From Halolamina salifodinae (GTDB lineage: Archaea > Halobacteriota > Halobacteria > Halobacteriales > Haloferacaceae), in contig NZ_JAGGLC010000002.1 in assembly GCF_017874235.1 (NCBI RefSeq), positions 1-64,000 on the forward strand: DNA of 64,000 bases, in the 5' to 3' direction. Both the position numbers and the translations under genes were made by a program. Under the pieces are notes generated by a model. That model saw nothing but the letters and a program-made list of their open reading frames with translations, was not told where the DNA came from and ran no database searches. Below, one piece after another: positions 24,495 through 31,954 of the stretch. How positions within the stretch are numbered: the first letter of the stretch is position 1; each line of letters begins with the position of its first letter.

Positions 24495-25535
24495 GTGAAC
24501 ACGCCTGCAGATGGAGCAACACGACGGTCCCTCCTCCGAACGATCGGCGCCGGTGTCGTTGCGACATCGGTCGTCGCAGGAAGCGCGAGCGCACAGGACG
24601 AAGTCGCCCAGCGGTTCGAGTTCAACGGTGCCACCGGTGGCTGGGAAGGGCTTGCCCCGAGTTCCATCGAGGGCACCACCAACCCGACTCTGGAGCTCGA
24701 GGCCGGCCAGACCTACGAGTTCCACTGGGAGAACGGCGACGGTGCCCCGCACAACGTCGTAATCGAGGACGCCGACGGCAACACCCTCGTGGAGTCGGAG
24801 TTCGTCTCCTCGCAGGGCGAAACCCAGACGGTGACGTTCACCGCCGAGGCCGGGATGGCCTCGTACTACTGCGCCGCCCACCCGAGTTCGATGCGGGGCG
24901 ACGTTTCGGTCTCGGGTGGCAGCACCGCCACCGCGACGGCAACTCCCTCCAGCGGCGGTGAGGTCCACGAAGTGCTGATGGGCAGCACCGACGACGGTGA
25001 CTACTACTTCGACCCGATCGGCCTCCACGTCGAGCCGGGCGACACCATCCGCTGGACCGTCGACAACGGCTCCCACAACGTCGTCTCCTACGACGACCGC
25101 ATCCCGGAGGGCGCCGAGCCCTTCGAGTCGGAGATCATCTCCGAGGGCACCATCGAGATGACGTTCTCGACTGAGGGAACCTACGACTACTACTGCATGC
25201 CCCACCAGTCGCTGGGCATGGTCGGTCGATTCGTCGTCGGCGAGGCCGGCGGCCCGGCCGAGGGTAGCATGCCCGAGCACGGCGACGTGCCCGAATCCAG
25301 CACCATCGTCGAGCAGGGTTCGGTTTCCTACGAGGAGTTCGCAAGCAGCAGCGGCACGGCGACCGCCGAGCCGACCGCGACGCCCGAAGGGACCCCCGAA
25401 CAGGTCACCTCCGCGGCTCCTGACGAGCAGGACGAGAGCACGGAAGCCAGCGGCCCCGGCTTCGGCATCGCGGGCGCGCTCTCGGCCATCGGCGCCGGCA
25501 CGCTGCTCCGTGCCCACCGGAACAACGACGAGTAA
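24495..25535 (+). CDS. Tat-exported protein with two halocyanin/plastocyanin-type copper domains and PGF anchor
   Basis: The 346-residue protein starts with GTG, placed by a TATA 27 nt upstream and by the twin-arginine signal ATRRSLLRTIGAGVVATSVV that follows at once. Two cupredoxin domains come next, about residues 40-140 and 155-255. Each has a complete type-1 copper set: His in APHNV with Cys, His and Met in YYCAAHPSSM, and His in SHNVV with Cys, His and Met in YYCMPHQSLGM. A Thr/Pro/Glu stalk and a PGF-type C-terminal anchor (SGPGFGIAGALSAIGAGTLL) end the protein. It should carry electrons on the outer membrane surface. Its first domain is clearly paralogous to the halocyanin that follows the quinoprotein gene at 30.5 kb. 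Confidence 0.85.
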   Translation: MNTPADGATRRSLLRTIGAGVVATSVVAGSASAQDEVAQRFEFNGATGGWEGLAPSSIEGTTNPTLELEAGQTYEFHWENGDGAPHNVVIEDADGNTLVESEFVSSQGETQTVTFTAEAGMASYYCAAHPSSMRGDVSVSGGSTATATATPSSGGEVHEVLMGSTDDGDYYFDPIGLHVEPGDTIRWTVDNGSHNVVSYDDRIPEGAEPFESEIISEGTIEMTFSTEGTYDYYCMPHQSLGMVGRFVVGEAGGPAEGSMPEHGDVPESSTIVEQGSVSYEEFASSSGTATAEPTATPEGTPEQVTSAAPDEQDESTEASGPGFGIAGALSAIGAGTLLRAHRNNDE

Positions 25536-25552
25536 GTAGCCTCGGTTCGCGG

Positions 25553-25557
25553 TTTTT
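25553..25557 (+). terminator. T-tract terminator after the halocyanin gene
   Basis: A T5 run 18 nt after the stop codon in GC-rich sequence. Confidence 0.35.
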
Positions 25558-25595
25558 GCGGTTCTTTCGTACTCACTCGAGCGATAGCGTCCGCC

Positions 25596-25705
25596 CGGGC
25601 ATCCGGCACGGAGGCCGGATGCGGTCGTGCGCCGTACGGGTCACTACACGGCCACGGCATAGTCTCGGGCATCCGGCACGGAGGCCGGATGCGGTCGTGC
25701 GCCGT
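25596..25705. repeat. Tandem 40-nt direct repeat, each unit with a 9-bp hairpin
   Basis: The 40-nt sequence starting CGGGCATCCGGCACGGAGGC occurs at 25596-25635 and again, identically, at 25666-25705 (period 70). Each unit holds a perfect hairpin with arms GCATCCGGC/GCCGGATGC and loop ACGGAG. It lies between the halocyanin gene and the stop of the amphi-Trp gene and could act in termination or as a mobile palindrome. Hairpins with a related core occur inside the helicase gene at 48.6 kb. Confidence 0.75.
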
Positions 25706-25711
25706 GGCCGG

Positions 25712-26002
25712 TTACTTCACGTCGATCTGGTCGTCTGCCGGCGAGTGCTCGAACTCGAACTCCACCTCCAACTGTCCGTGTTTCTCCCCGACGTACTCCA
25801 CCTCCACCTCGACCGGCTCGTCGAACTCGAAGGGGATCTCCCACTCGTCGGTCGAGATAGTCAGCCGCGGCTCGGACTCGATCTGATCGGCCAGATCTCG
25901 GAGGAACGTCACCGTCGCGTCCCGGGACAGCCGAACCTCCCGCTCGAAGTAGCCCTCGGTGATCGTGCGTGGCTCGTCGTCGGTTCCCGGTAGATCTGCC
26001 AT
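25712..26002 (-). CDS. amphi-Trp domain protein
   Basis: The 96-residue acidic protein has EREVRLSRDATVTFLRDLAD followed by alternating hydrophobic/charged strands (LTISTDEWEIPFEF, VEVEVEYV, QLEVEFEFEH). This matches the small amphi-Trp domain family, whose function is unknown. The start at 26002 is set by a TATA (CTTTTTAGC at about 26024-26032) 26 nt upstream, shared with the divergent ArsR-type gene. Confidence 0.75.
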   Translation of the reverse strand: MADLPGTDDEPRTITEGYFEREVRLSRDATVTFLRDLADQIESEPRLTISTDEWEIPFEFDEPVEVEVEYVGEKHGQLEVEFEFEHSPADDQIDVK

Positions 26003-26023
26003 ACGCGAGGTGGCGGGGGGAGA

Positions 26024-26031
26024 GCTAAAAA
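26024..26031. promoter_or_regulatory. Shared bidirectional TATA tract
   Basis: GCTAAAAA lies 26 nt from the start of the amphi-Trp gene (minus) and 30 nt from the start of the ArsR-type gene (plus). It is the only AT-rich stretch in the 55-nt divergent gap, so both genes probably use it and may be co-regulated. Confidence 0.5.
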
Positions 26032-26057
26032 GGGTGGGCTCCCTAGCACCGGCGCTG

Positions 26058-26399
26058 ATGTCTCTGTTCGACGTTCTCGGAAGCAAGGCGCGTCTCAAGA
26101 TCCTGCGGGAGTTGGTGAGCGAACCGCGATACGTCTCGGAGTTGGCCGAGAACGTCGGGATGGACGGTAAAACCGCAGTCCACCACCTCTCGACTCTCGA
26201 GGAGGAGGGGATCGTCGAGAGCTACCGGATCGGCCAACGCAAGTACTACCGACTGTGCAAGCGCATCGAACTCCGGGCCTCCCCCGAACCGGACTCGCTG
26301 TTCCTGCTCCACGCCGACGAGATCGAGAACGTCGACGACGCCCACGACGCCGACAACCCCGAGCGTACTGACGCCGCCGAAGACGCCGATAGCGTGTAG
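26058..26399 (+). CDS. ArsR-type winged-helix transcription regulator
   Basis: The 113-residue protein begins MSLFDVLGSKARLKILRELV and shows a winged helix-turn-helix (YVSELAENVGMDGKTAVHHL, recognition helix GKTAVHHLSTL, wing EEEGIVESYRIGQRKYYRL). An acidic tail rich in Asp/Ala follows. It has no CxC metal site of the ArsR/SmtB kind, so it senses something else or acts constitutively. It is divergent from the amphi-Trp gene and 60 nt upstream of a cation exchanger gene, either of which may be its target. Confidence 0.85.
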   Translation: MSLFDVLGSKARLKILRELVSEPRYVSELAENVGMDGKTAVHHLSTLEEEGIVESYRIGQRKYYRLCKRIELRASPEPDSLFLLHADEIENVDDAHDADNPERTDAAEDADSV

Positions 26400-26459
26400 G
26401 ATCGTTCAACGGTAGACGCTACCCGATTCCGAAGCTAAATCCCACAGGGGGCCAGGGTA

Positions 26460-27677
26460 GTGACTGTGAACGGACACACTCGTACTGTCGCACTGGTCGT
26501 CGTTCTTCTCCTCTCTGTGGTCTCGCCCGCGGTCGCGGCGGTCGCCGGCGTCGACGGTCCCGTCGGCGCCGCCAGCGCACAGGAAGCCGACGAGGCAGGC
26601 GGTGAGGGCGGTATCGAGGGGATGATCGAGGGGTTCGTCAACTCGCAGGGAGCCCTCGGGACGGTGCTCGTGTTGCTCGCCGGCATCGGCCTCCTGATCG
26701 CCTCGACGGAGAAACTCATCAGCTACCTCGCGCGCGCCTCGCTCCGGATGCGGCTCTCGCTGTTCGCGCTCGCCATCGTGTTCACCGGCTTCGAGTTCGA
26801 CGACACCGTGCTCGCGCTGGTGTTTTCCGCCGGCGGGATGGAGGGGGCGGCACTTGGCACCGCGCTCGGAACGGGGCTGGCGATCACCGGCGTCACGCTC
26901 GCGGCCGCCGCCATGGTCGAACCGTTCCCGGTGAACCTCCCGCCTGACTACGTCGCGCTGTTCGTGCTCGGGCCGCTGCTGGTGATCCCCATCGCGGTCA
27001 CGGGCACCCTGACGCTCGGCTACGGCGCGCTGCTGGTCGCCTTCTTCCTCGGCACGTTCGGCTACCTCATCGTTCGGGAGAGTCAGCGCAATATCCCGGT
27101 GTTTCGGGACACCGAGATCGGACAGGCGCTGCGTGGCGACGGCGGTCACGAGGCCGTCGACGAACTGGAGCCGATCCCCGAGGAGCGACTCCTCGGCGGC
27201 CTCGCCGACTCCGGAGCCGTCTGGCTGGGTCTCTCGGTGTTCGCACTCGTCGCTATCGTGTTCGCGGCGATGCTGCTCGAGGGTGGCTCCGAGGCCGTCA
27301 CGGAGTCGTTCGGCATCGAGGGGACCGTGCTCGGGGCGACGTTCCTCACGGTGATCCTCACGTTCGAGGACATCATGCTCACCATCGAGCCGGTCCGGCG
27401 TGGCCTCCCCGAGATCGGCGTCGGCAACGTGATCGGTAGCGTGCTGTTCTCGGTTACGGGCAACATCGGCATCGTCGCCTTCTTCGGCGACGTCGCGGTC
27501 AGTCCGTCGGTGCTAACGTTCCACCTGCCGGCGATGATCGTCGTCACGGCGCTCGCGGGCTACTTCCTCGCGAGCGGGCGCATAGAGCGCTGGCACGGCT
27601 ACACGCTCGGCGGTCTCTACGTGGCCTACTGGGTGATCGCGCTGGTGGTCTACAGCGGTGTGCCGATCGGGAAGTGA
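26460..27677 (+). CDS. CaCA-like sodium/cation exchanger with divergent alpha-repeats
   Basis: The protein of about 405 residues has an N-terminal signal-like helix, roughly ten further transmembrane helices and a cytoplasmic loop (residues about 205-240). The two repeats carry TGFEFDDTVLALVFSAGG and LTFEDIMLTIEPVRRGLPEI, where the usual GTSxPE core is changed to G/T-F-E-x-D/E. The acidic residues needed for cation coordination are still present. It should exchange Na or H for Ca or another cation. The start is GTG at 26460 or 26466; TATA CTAAAT at 26435-26440 favours 26466. It lies 129 nt upstream of the quinoprotein operon; a link to metal supply for that enzyme is speculative. Confidence 0.75.
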   Translation: MTVNGHTRTVALVVVLLLSVVSPAVAAVAGVDGPVGAASAQEADEAGGEGGIEGMIEGFVNSQGALGTVLVLLAGIGLLIASTEKLISYLARASLRMRLSLFALAIVFTGFEFDDTVLALVFSAGGMEGAALGTALGTGLAITGVTLAAAAMVEPFPVNLPPDYVALFVLGPLLVIPIAVTGTLTLGYGALLVAFFLGTFGYLIVRESQRNIPVFRDTEIGQALRGDGGHEAVDELEPIPEERLLGGLADSGAVWLGLSVFALVAIVFAAMLLEGGSEAVTESFGIEGTVLGATFLTVILTFEDIMLTIEPVRRGLPEIGVGNVIGSVLFSVTGNIGIVAFFGDVAVSPSVLTFHLPAMIVVTALAGYFLASGRIERWHGYTLGGLYVAYWVIALVVYSGVPIGK

Positions 27678-27775
27678 TGTAACGAGTCGGTGTTACTTCT
27701 CCATATCCGAGTATAGAACTCTGTTAACAACCGGCGTGCGATTAACCATCGTTGCCCATGAATTCTTACAGTGTT

Positions 27776-27783
27776 CTTAATAG
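27776..27783 (+). promoter_or_regulatory. TATA box of the quinoprotein operon
   Basis: CTTAATAG is centred 27 nt before the ATG at 27807 and sits in an AT-rich 129-nt intergenic region. It favours the ATG at 27807 over those at 27771 (GTG) and 27798. Confidence 0.55.
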
Positions 27784-27806
27784 TTCTCACTCCGAACATG
27801 TATGGC

Positions 27807-28748
27807 ATGGCACACGGTAACGACCCAAGAAGAACATACAGCTATGGGACCGTCAGCCCGGACAACCGGGAGCGGTTCCAGGATGCGCTGGGGCTCTCCA
27901 CTCGGTCCCCAGCCGAGCCGACAATCGATTCCCTCCGACCAAGCGACGATATGCCGGCGGAGGAACTCGCGGAACGCGGGAAGGCGATCCGGGACGATCT
28001 GTCTGGATCTCTCGACGCCGACCTGATCGAGGAACTCCTTGCTGAACTCGCCGACGAAATCCGGCGCGTACCGGAGCTTCGCGAAATCGGCTGTCCGGAG
28101 CGTGGCCACACACCCTATCAAGACCTCATCACTGCGGGCTGGGAGCTCGTCGATCACCTCTCTGCGGTCGGCTTCTTCCAGAGCGCCGAGGAGAACCTCC
28201 CGGCGTTCACCGACGACCACATCGAGGCGACGACCGAGCAGCTGTTCCGGATGGACTCCCTGACGGGGATCCTCTCGGATCTCGGTCTCCCCGAGCACGA
28301 ACAGCTCGCGCTCGTCACCAACATCGTCAACGCCAGCGAGCAGCTGAGCTGGTGGGAGCGGACCTCCGACTACCCGGACATCTCGGAGCTCGGCCGCGAC
28401 GACTACGACGACGGGATCGTCCAGGAGTACTCGCCGCCGCTCCACCACCGCGCGATGGAGGGGTCGCTGCTCTGGATCGACGGCCTCGACTGGCACCTCT
28501 GGCAGAAGGAGGTGCTGATCACCCAGGAGATGATCGAGAAGGGCGTCTGGGACGTGAAGTCGATGCTCGCCGGCGTCTACCTGCTCGGCGACACCGCCCG
28601 ACGCCTCGCCGACGGCGAGATCACCGACGAGAACCTGACGACGATGACCACCGCCAGCACGGCGATGATGGTGATCGGCCAGGAGTTCCTGGTCGACGAC
28701 GTTGCATGGATCGACGACAGCGACCGCGCGCCCGCGGAGGCCTGGTAA
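27807..28748 (+). CDS. Unrecognised helical protein, first gene of the quinoprotein operon
   Basis: The 313-residue acidic protein starts MAHGNDPRRTYSYGTVSPDN. I recognise no family. No signal peptide or transmembrane helix is visible. Predicted helices dominate the C-terminal two thirds, which are rich in Trp (SEQLSWWERTSDYPD, MEGSLLWIDGLDWHLWQKEV, EMIEKGVWDVKSMLAGVYLL). One cysteine is present (REIGCPERGH). It is followed after 3 nt by the dehydrogenase gene, so tight co-expression is likely. It could be a partner subunit, chaperone or PQQ/metal insertion factor for the enzyme; this is inference from position only. The start was chosen by TATA spacing. Confidence 0.65.
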   Translation: MAHGNDPRRTYSYGTVSPDNRERFQDALGLSTRSPAEPTIDSLRPSDDMPAEELAERGKAIRDDLSGSLDADLIEELLAELADEIRRVPELREIGCPERGHTPYQDLITAGWELVDHLSAVGFFQSAEENLPAFTDDHIEATTEQLFRMDSLTGILSDLGLPEHEQLALVTNIVNASEQLSWWERTSDYPDISELGRDDYDDGIVQEYSPPLHHRAMEGSLLWIDGLDWHLWQKEVLITQEMIEKGVWDVKSMLAGVYLLGDTARRLADGEITDENLTTMTTASTAMMVIGQEFLVDDVAWIDDSDRAPAEAW

Positions 28749-28751
28749 CAG

Positions 28752-30536
28752 ATGGACCGAACCCAACAGCAGCCGATGAACCGACTGCAGGAGAACCCGA
28801 CAGCCCACCTCGAGGACGTCGATCTCCTGCTGCAAGCGGAGTACGACACGATGCCGGGCGAAGAGACGCTCGTCCAGAACGACGTCGACCGCATCCCGAA
28901 GGTCGACGTGACGCCGGACGACCTGCTCGCGACCGGCGAGAACACCGAGGACTGGCTGATGGCCGGCGGCGCCTACGACAATCAGCGACGCTTCCCCGGT
29001 GACAGCATCGATCCCGACACCGTCGACGACCTGACCGTCGAGTACCAGATCGACCTGCCCCAGCCCGGGACTGACGGCACCCTCACGCCCGGGAACAACT
29101 ATCAGGGCACGCCGGTCATCGTGAGCGGCGACCCGCCGGTGATGTACGTCACGTTCGGGCCGGACGTACTCTACGCGCTGGACGCCCAGAACGGCGACGT
29201 GCTCTGGTCGTACAAGTACGAGCCGACGGAAGGCGCCGTCGCGGCGTCGGCGCCGGCCGAGCGCGGGGTCACCATCCACGGCGACCTCGTGCTCAAGAGC
29301 ACGCTCGATCTGGGTATCGTCGCGCTCGACCGCTACACGGGCGAGCGCCAGTGGTACTACAACGGGATGGCGGCCTACCGCGACGAGATCGCGGAGGACA
29401 ACGTCGCCCACGAGGAACTCGTCTGGGAGCGCTTCTGGGGGACCACCTCCTCGTTCCCGCCGCTTGCCTACGACGGCAAGATCATGAAGGGAAGCTTCGG
29501 GGGGGAGTTCGGCGTCTCCGGCTTCTTCGACGCCGTCGACCTCGACGGCAAGCCGCAGTGGCGCGCCAGCATGACCCCCGAAGACGAGTGGGTCGGTGAC
29601 TCCTGGATGCACGGCGGCGGGACCGCGTGGGCCTCCGGCGCCGTCGACGTCGAGACCGGCACCGTGATCGTGCCGTCTGCGAATCCCGGCCCATGGTACG
29701 GCACGCCGCGACCCGGATGGAACCCGTTCACGGCGGGGAAGGTCGCGTTCAACGTCGACGACGGGAGCTACTCGTGGCACCACCAGGGGGCGCCCCACGA
29801 CTGGTGGGACTACGACTCACCGAGCCCGCCGCTGGTGTACACGGCCGAGGTCGACGGCGAGGAACGCCGCCTGATCTCCTGGCCCGGCAAGGTCGGCTGG
29901 GTGTTCACTGTGGATGCCGAGACTGGCAAGCTGGTCCAGCGCAGCGAGGAGTACGTCCAGCACATCAACATGTGGGACCTCCCGCCCCGCGACGATATCG
30001 AGGCGGCGTCGTACACGACGCCGACGTATCTCGGCGGGACGAACCCGCAGCCGAGTTCCTACCACCCCGAGAGCCAGACCATGATCGTTCGGGGCGCGAA
30101 CTCCCCGTCGAAGTTCTCTTGGACGGAGGACCACTACGAGGTCGGCGAGTTCTTCTACGGCATGAGCACGCAGGGGCTGCCGAGCGCGGAGGACCTGCCG
30201 GAGTGGAACGAGCACGACGGCGTCATCGCCGGGCTCGACCCGGTGACCGGCGAAGTCAAGTGGCAGGACTGGATGGAGTCGGCGCCCTCGGGCGGGTCGA
30301 TGACCACCGCGGGCGGCGTCTCGTTCAGCGGCGCCGCGGGCGGCGAGTTCGTTGCCTACCGTACCGACACGGACAACGAGGAGGGCGAGCGCCTCTGGTC
30401 CGACACCATCGGCGGCAGCGTCGCCGGCACGCCGGCAGCCTGGGAAGACCCGGCGACCGGCAAAGCGTACGTGGCCGTCAAGGCCGGCGGCGACGAGGCC
30501 GCGGGCCACATCACCGTCTACTCGGTGGGACTCTAG
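28752..30536 (+). CDS. Quinoprotein (PQQ-dependent) alcohol dehydrogenase with lanthanide-type metal signature
   Basis: The 594-residue protein has the full eight-bladed propeller of PQQ methanol/alcohol dehydrogenases: WLMAGGAYDNQRRFPGDSID near the N-terminus, then W-motifs such as LDAQNGDVLWSYKY and LDRYTGERQWYYNG. Metal ligands of the family are present: Glu252 (GGEFGVSG), Asn311 (ANPGPW), catalytic Asp353 and, two residues later, Asp355 (HDWWDYDSP). The second Asp (D-x-D) marks lanthanide-dependent XoxF/PedH-type enzymes; calcium-type MxaF has Ala there. The vicinal Cys-Cys pair is absent (Ala-Ser at that place) and I see no cysteine at all. No signal peptide is evident, although relatives act outside the membrane. 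It probably oxidises an alcohol and passes electrons to the halocyanin encoded 4 nt downstream. Confidence 0.85.
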   Translation: MDRTQQQPMNRLQENPTAHLEDVDLLLQAEYDTMPGEETLVQNDVDRIPKVDVTPDDLLATGENTEDWLMAGGAYDNQRRFPGDSIDPDTVDDLTVEYQIDLPQPGTDGTLTPGNNYQGTPVIVSGDPPVMYVTFGPDVLYALDAQNGDVLWSYKYEPTEGAVAASAPAERGVTIHGDLVLKSTLDLGIVALDRYTGERQWYYNGMAAYRDEIAEDNVAHEELVWERFWGTTSSFPPLAYDGKIMKGSFGGEFGVSGFFDAVDLDGKPQWRASMTPEDEWVGDSWMHGGGTAWASGAVDVETGTVIVPSANPGPWYGTPRPGWNPFTAGKVAFNVDDGSYSWHHQGAPHDWWDYDSPSPPLVYTAEVDGEERRLISWPGKVGWVFTVDAETGKLVQRSEEYVQHINMWDLPPRDDIEAASYTTPTYLGGTNPQPSSYHPESQTMIVRGANSPSKFSWTEDHYEVGEFFYGMSTQGLPSAEDLPEWNEHDGVIAGLDPVTGEVKWQDWMESAPSGGSMTTAGGVSFSGAAGGEFVAYRTDTDNEEGERLWSDTIGGSVAGTPAAWEDPATGKAYVAVKAGGDEAAGHITVYSVGL

Positions 30537-30540
30537 ACCA

Positions 30541-31866
30541 ATGAGCGAAAACAAGCACACGGACGACATCGAGGAACAGTCCGGCACGGTGTCCCGGCGG
30601 ACGATGCTCAAGGCCACAGCGGCCGGGGGCGCCGTCGCCGCGACCGCAGGCACCGCCAGCGGGCAGGAAGACGAGGTCCTCCGGACCTACGAACTGATCG
30701 GCCGCCGCGACGGCTGGGAGGGGGTCTCCCCGAGCGAGATCGAGGGGGTGACCAACCCGACGCTCGACATGGTCCCCGACGAGACGTTCGAGGTCGTCTG
30801 GGAGAACGGCGACGGGATCCCGCACAACTTCTCCATCGAGAACGAACACGGCCAGACGCAGGTCAGCACCGACTTGATGGGGACCGAAGGGGAGACACAG
30901 AGCGTCACCTTCACCGCGACGAGCAGCTTTACGGAGTACTTCTGCCAGCCCCACCCACAGGACATGCGGGGCAGCATCCGCATCGTGGACAGTCTCGAGG
31001 GCGGTGGCGCGGCAGGCGGCACGCTCGCGGTCACCATCCAGAACGAGCAGGGTGAGGGGGTCAATGCAACCGTCACCGTCGACGGCACCGACAAGGAGGT
31101 CTCTCCCGACAGCCCGACCGCGCAGTTCCTGCTCTCGAACGGCGAGTACACGGTCTCCGTGGATCCGAGCGACTACTACCCGACGGCGAGCCAGGCGGTG
31201 ACCATCGACGGCGCCGACGCCGAGGTGACGATCACCGTCGCCAGCGAATCCGGGGCGTACATCCACCCCAGCAGCCAGACCAGCAGCGGGACGGTCACGG
31301 TGGACTCGGCGACGCTCCCCGAGGGCGGCTACGTCTCGGTGCTCGCGCCGACGAACTTCACGAACTTCGACGACGGCTCGGGCGGGGAGGACCCGACGAA
31401 CCGGGAGCTAGAGAGCTTCTTCGGCAAGACCGTCTTCGGGGCCTCGGAGTATCTCGGCGAGGGCACACACGAGAACGTCGAGATCGAACTCAACGGCGGC
31501 TTCGACGCGACGGCTCGCCTGGTGTTCATGGCCCACACCGACTCGGGTACCGAGGAGAGCCTCGAGTGGGCGAGCAGCCTCGGCGAGCAGGACGTACCCT
31601 ACACATTCAGCGGGCCGAACCCGGTGGCCCGTGACGCGGTGATCGAGTACGTCGAACCGACGCCGACGCCGACCCCAACGTCGACGGCAACCCCGACGGA
31701 GGAACCGACCGACGAGCCGACTGACACCCCGACCGAGACAGGGACAACGAGCACTGACAGCCCCGGTTTCGGTGGTCTCTCCGCGCTCGCGGGCGTCGGC
31801 GCCGGTGCCGCAGCGGCGGCCCGCCGACTCGCCAAGGGCGACGACCCGGAAGCCGAAGAAGAGTAG
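30541..31866 (+). CDS. Tat-exported halocyanin-domain protein, probable electron acceptor of the quinoprotein
   Basis: The 441-residue protein has a twin-arginine signal (SRRTMLKATAAGGAVAATAG) and then one cupredoxin domain (about residues 45-150) with the type-1 copper ligands His (IPHNFS), Cys, His and Met (YFCQPHPQDM). Next comes a carboxypeptidase-regulatory-like beta domain (about 160-235) and a domain resembling haloarchaeal DUF7282 (about 238-375, SSQTSSGTVTVDSATLPEGG). A Thr/Pro stalk and a PGF-type anchor end the protein. It starts 4 nt after the dehydrogenase stop, so the two are co-expressed. The copper domain is paralogous to that of the 24.5 kb gene (both have GWEG, SxIEG, TNPTL and WENGDG). 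Confidence 0.85.
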   Translation: MSENKHTDDIEEQSGTVSRRTMLKATAAGGAVAATAGTASGQEDEVLRTYELIGRRDGWEGVSPSEIEGVTNPTLDMVPDETFEVVWENGDGIPHNFSIENEHGQTQVSTDLMGTEGETQSVTFTATSSFTEYFCQPHPQDMRGSIRIVDSLEGGGAAGGTLAVTIQNEQGEGVNATVTVDGTDKEVSPDSPTAQFLLSNGEYTVSVDPSDYYPTASQAVTIDGADAEVTITVASESGAYIHPSSQTSSGTVTVDSATLPEGGYVSVLAPTNFTNFDDGSGGEDPTNRELESFFGKTVFGASEYLGEGTHENVEIELNGGFDATARLVFMAHTDSGTEESLEWASSLGEQDVPYTFSGPNPVARDAVIEYVEPTPTPTPTSTATPTEEPTDEPTDTPTETGTTSTDSPGFGGLSALAGVGAGAAAAARRLAKGDDPEAEEE

Positions 31867-31879
31867 TCGACTTCGCGGC

Positions 31880-31884
31880 TTTTT
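31880..31884 (+). terminator. T-tract terminator of the quinoprotein operon
   Basis: A T5 run followed by C and T3, 14 nt after the last stop codon. Confidence 0.45.
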
Positions 31885-31924
31885 CTTTCGACCGCGGTTC
31901 ACAGCGCGACGGGCCACGTCTGGC

Positions 31925-31944
31925 TATCGCGAAATACGGTTTAT
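31925..31944. repeat. Left arm of a 20-nt inverted repeat bracketing the integrase segment
   Basis: TATCGCGAAATACGGTTTAT is the reverse complement, with two mismatches, of the sequence at 35131-35150. It lies between two convergent stops, where an operator would be unexpected. Confidence 0.45.
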
Positions 31945-31954
31945 CCGTCGATGC

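Noticed and set aside
25596..25705. CRISPR array
   Set aside because: Only two repeat units, each strongly palindromic over its core, with a 30-nt interval and no cas genes.
27777..29798. Long open frame on the minus strand opposite the quinoprotein operon
   Set aside because: It mirrors codon positions of strongly coding plus-strand genes and its product has no domain or acidic bias; a GC-rich shadow.
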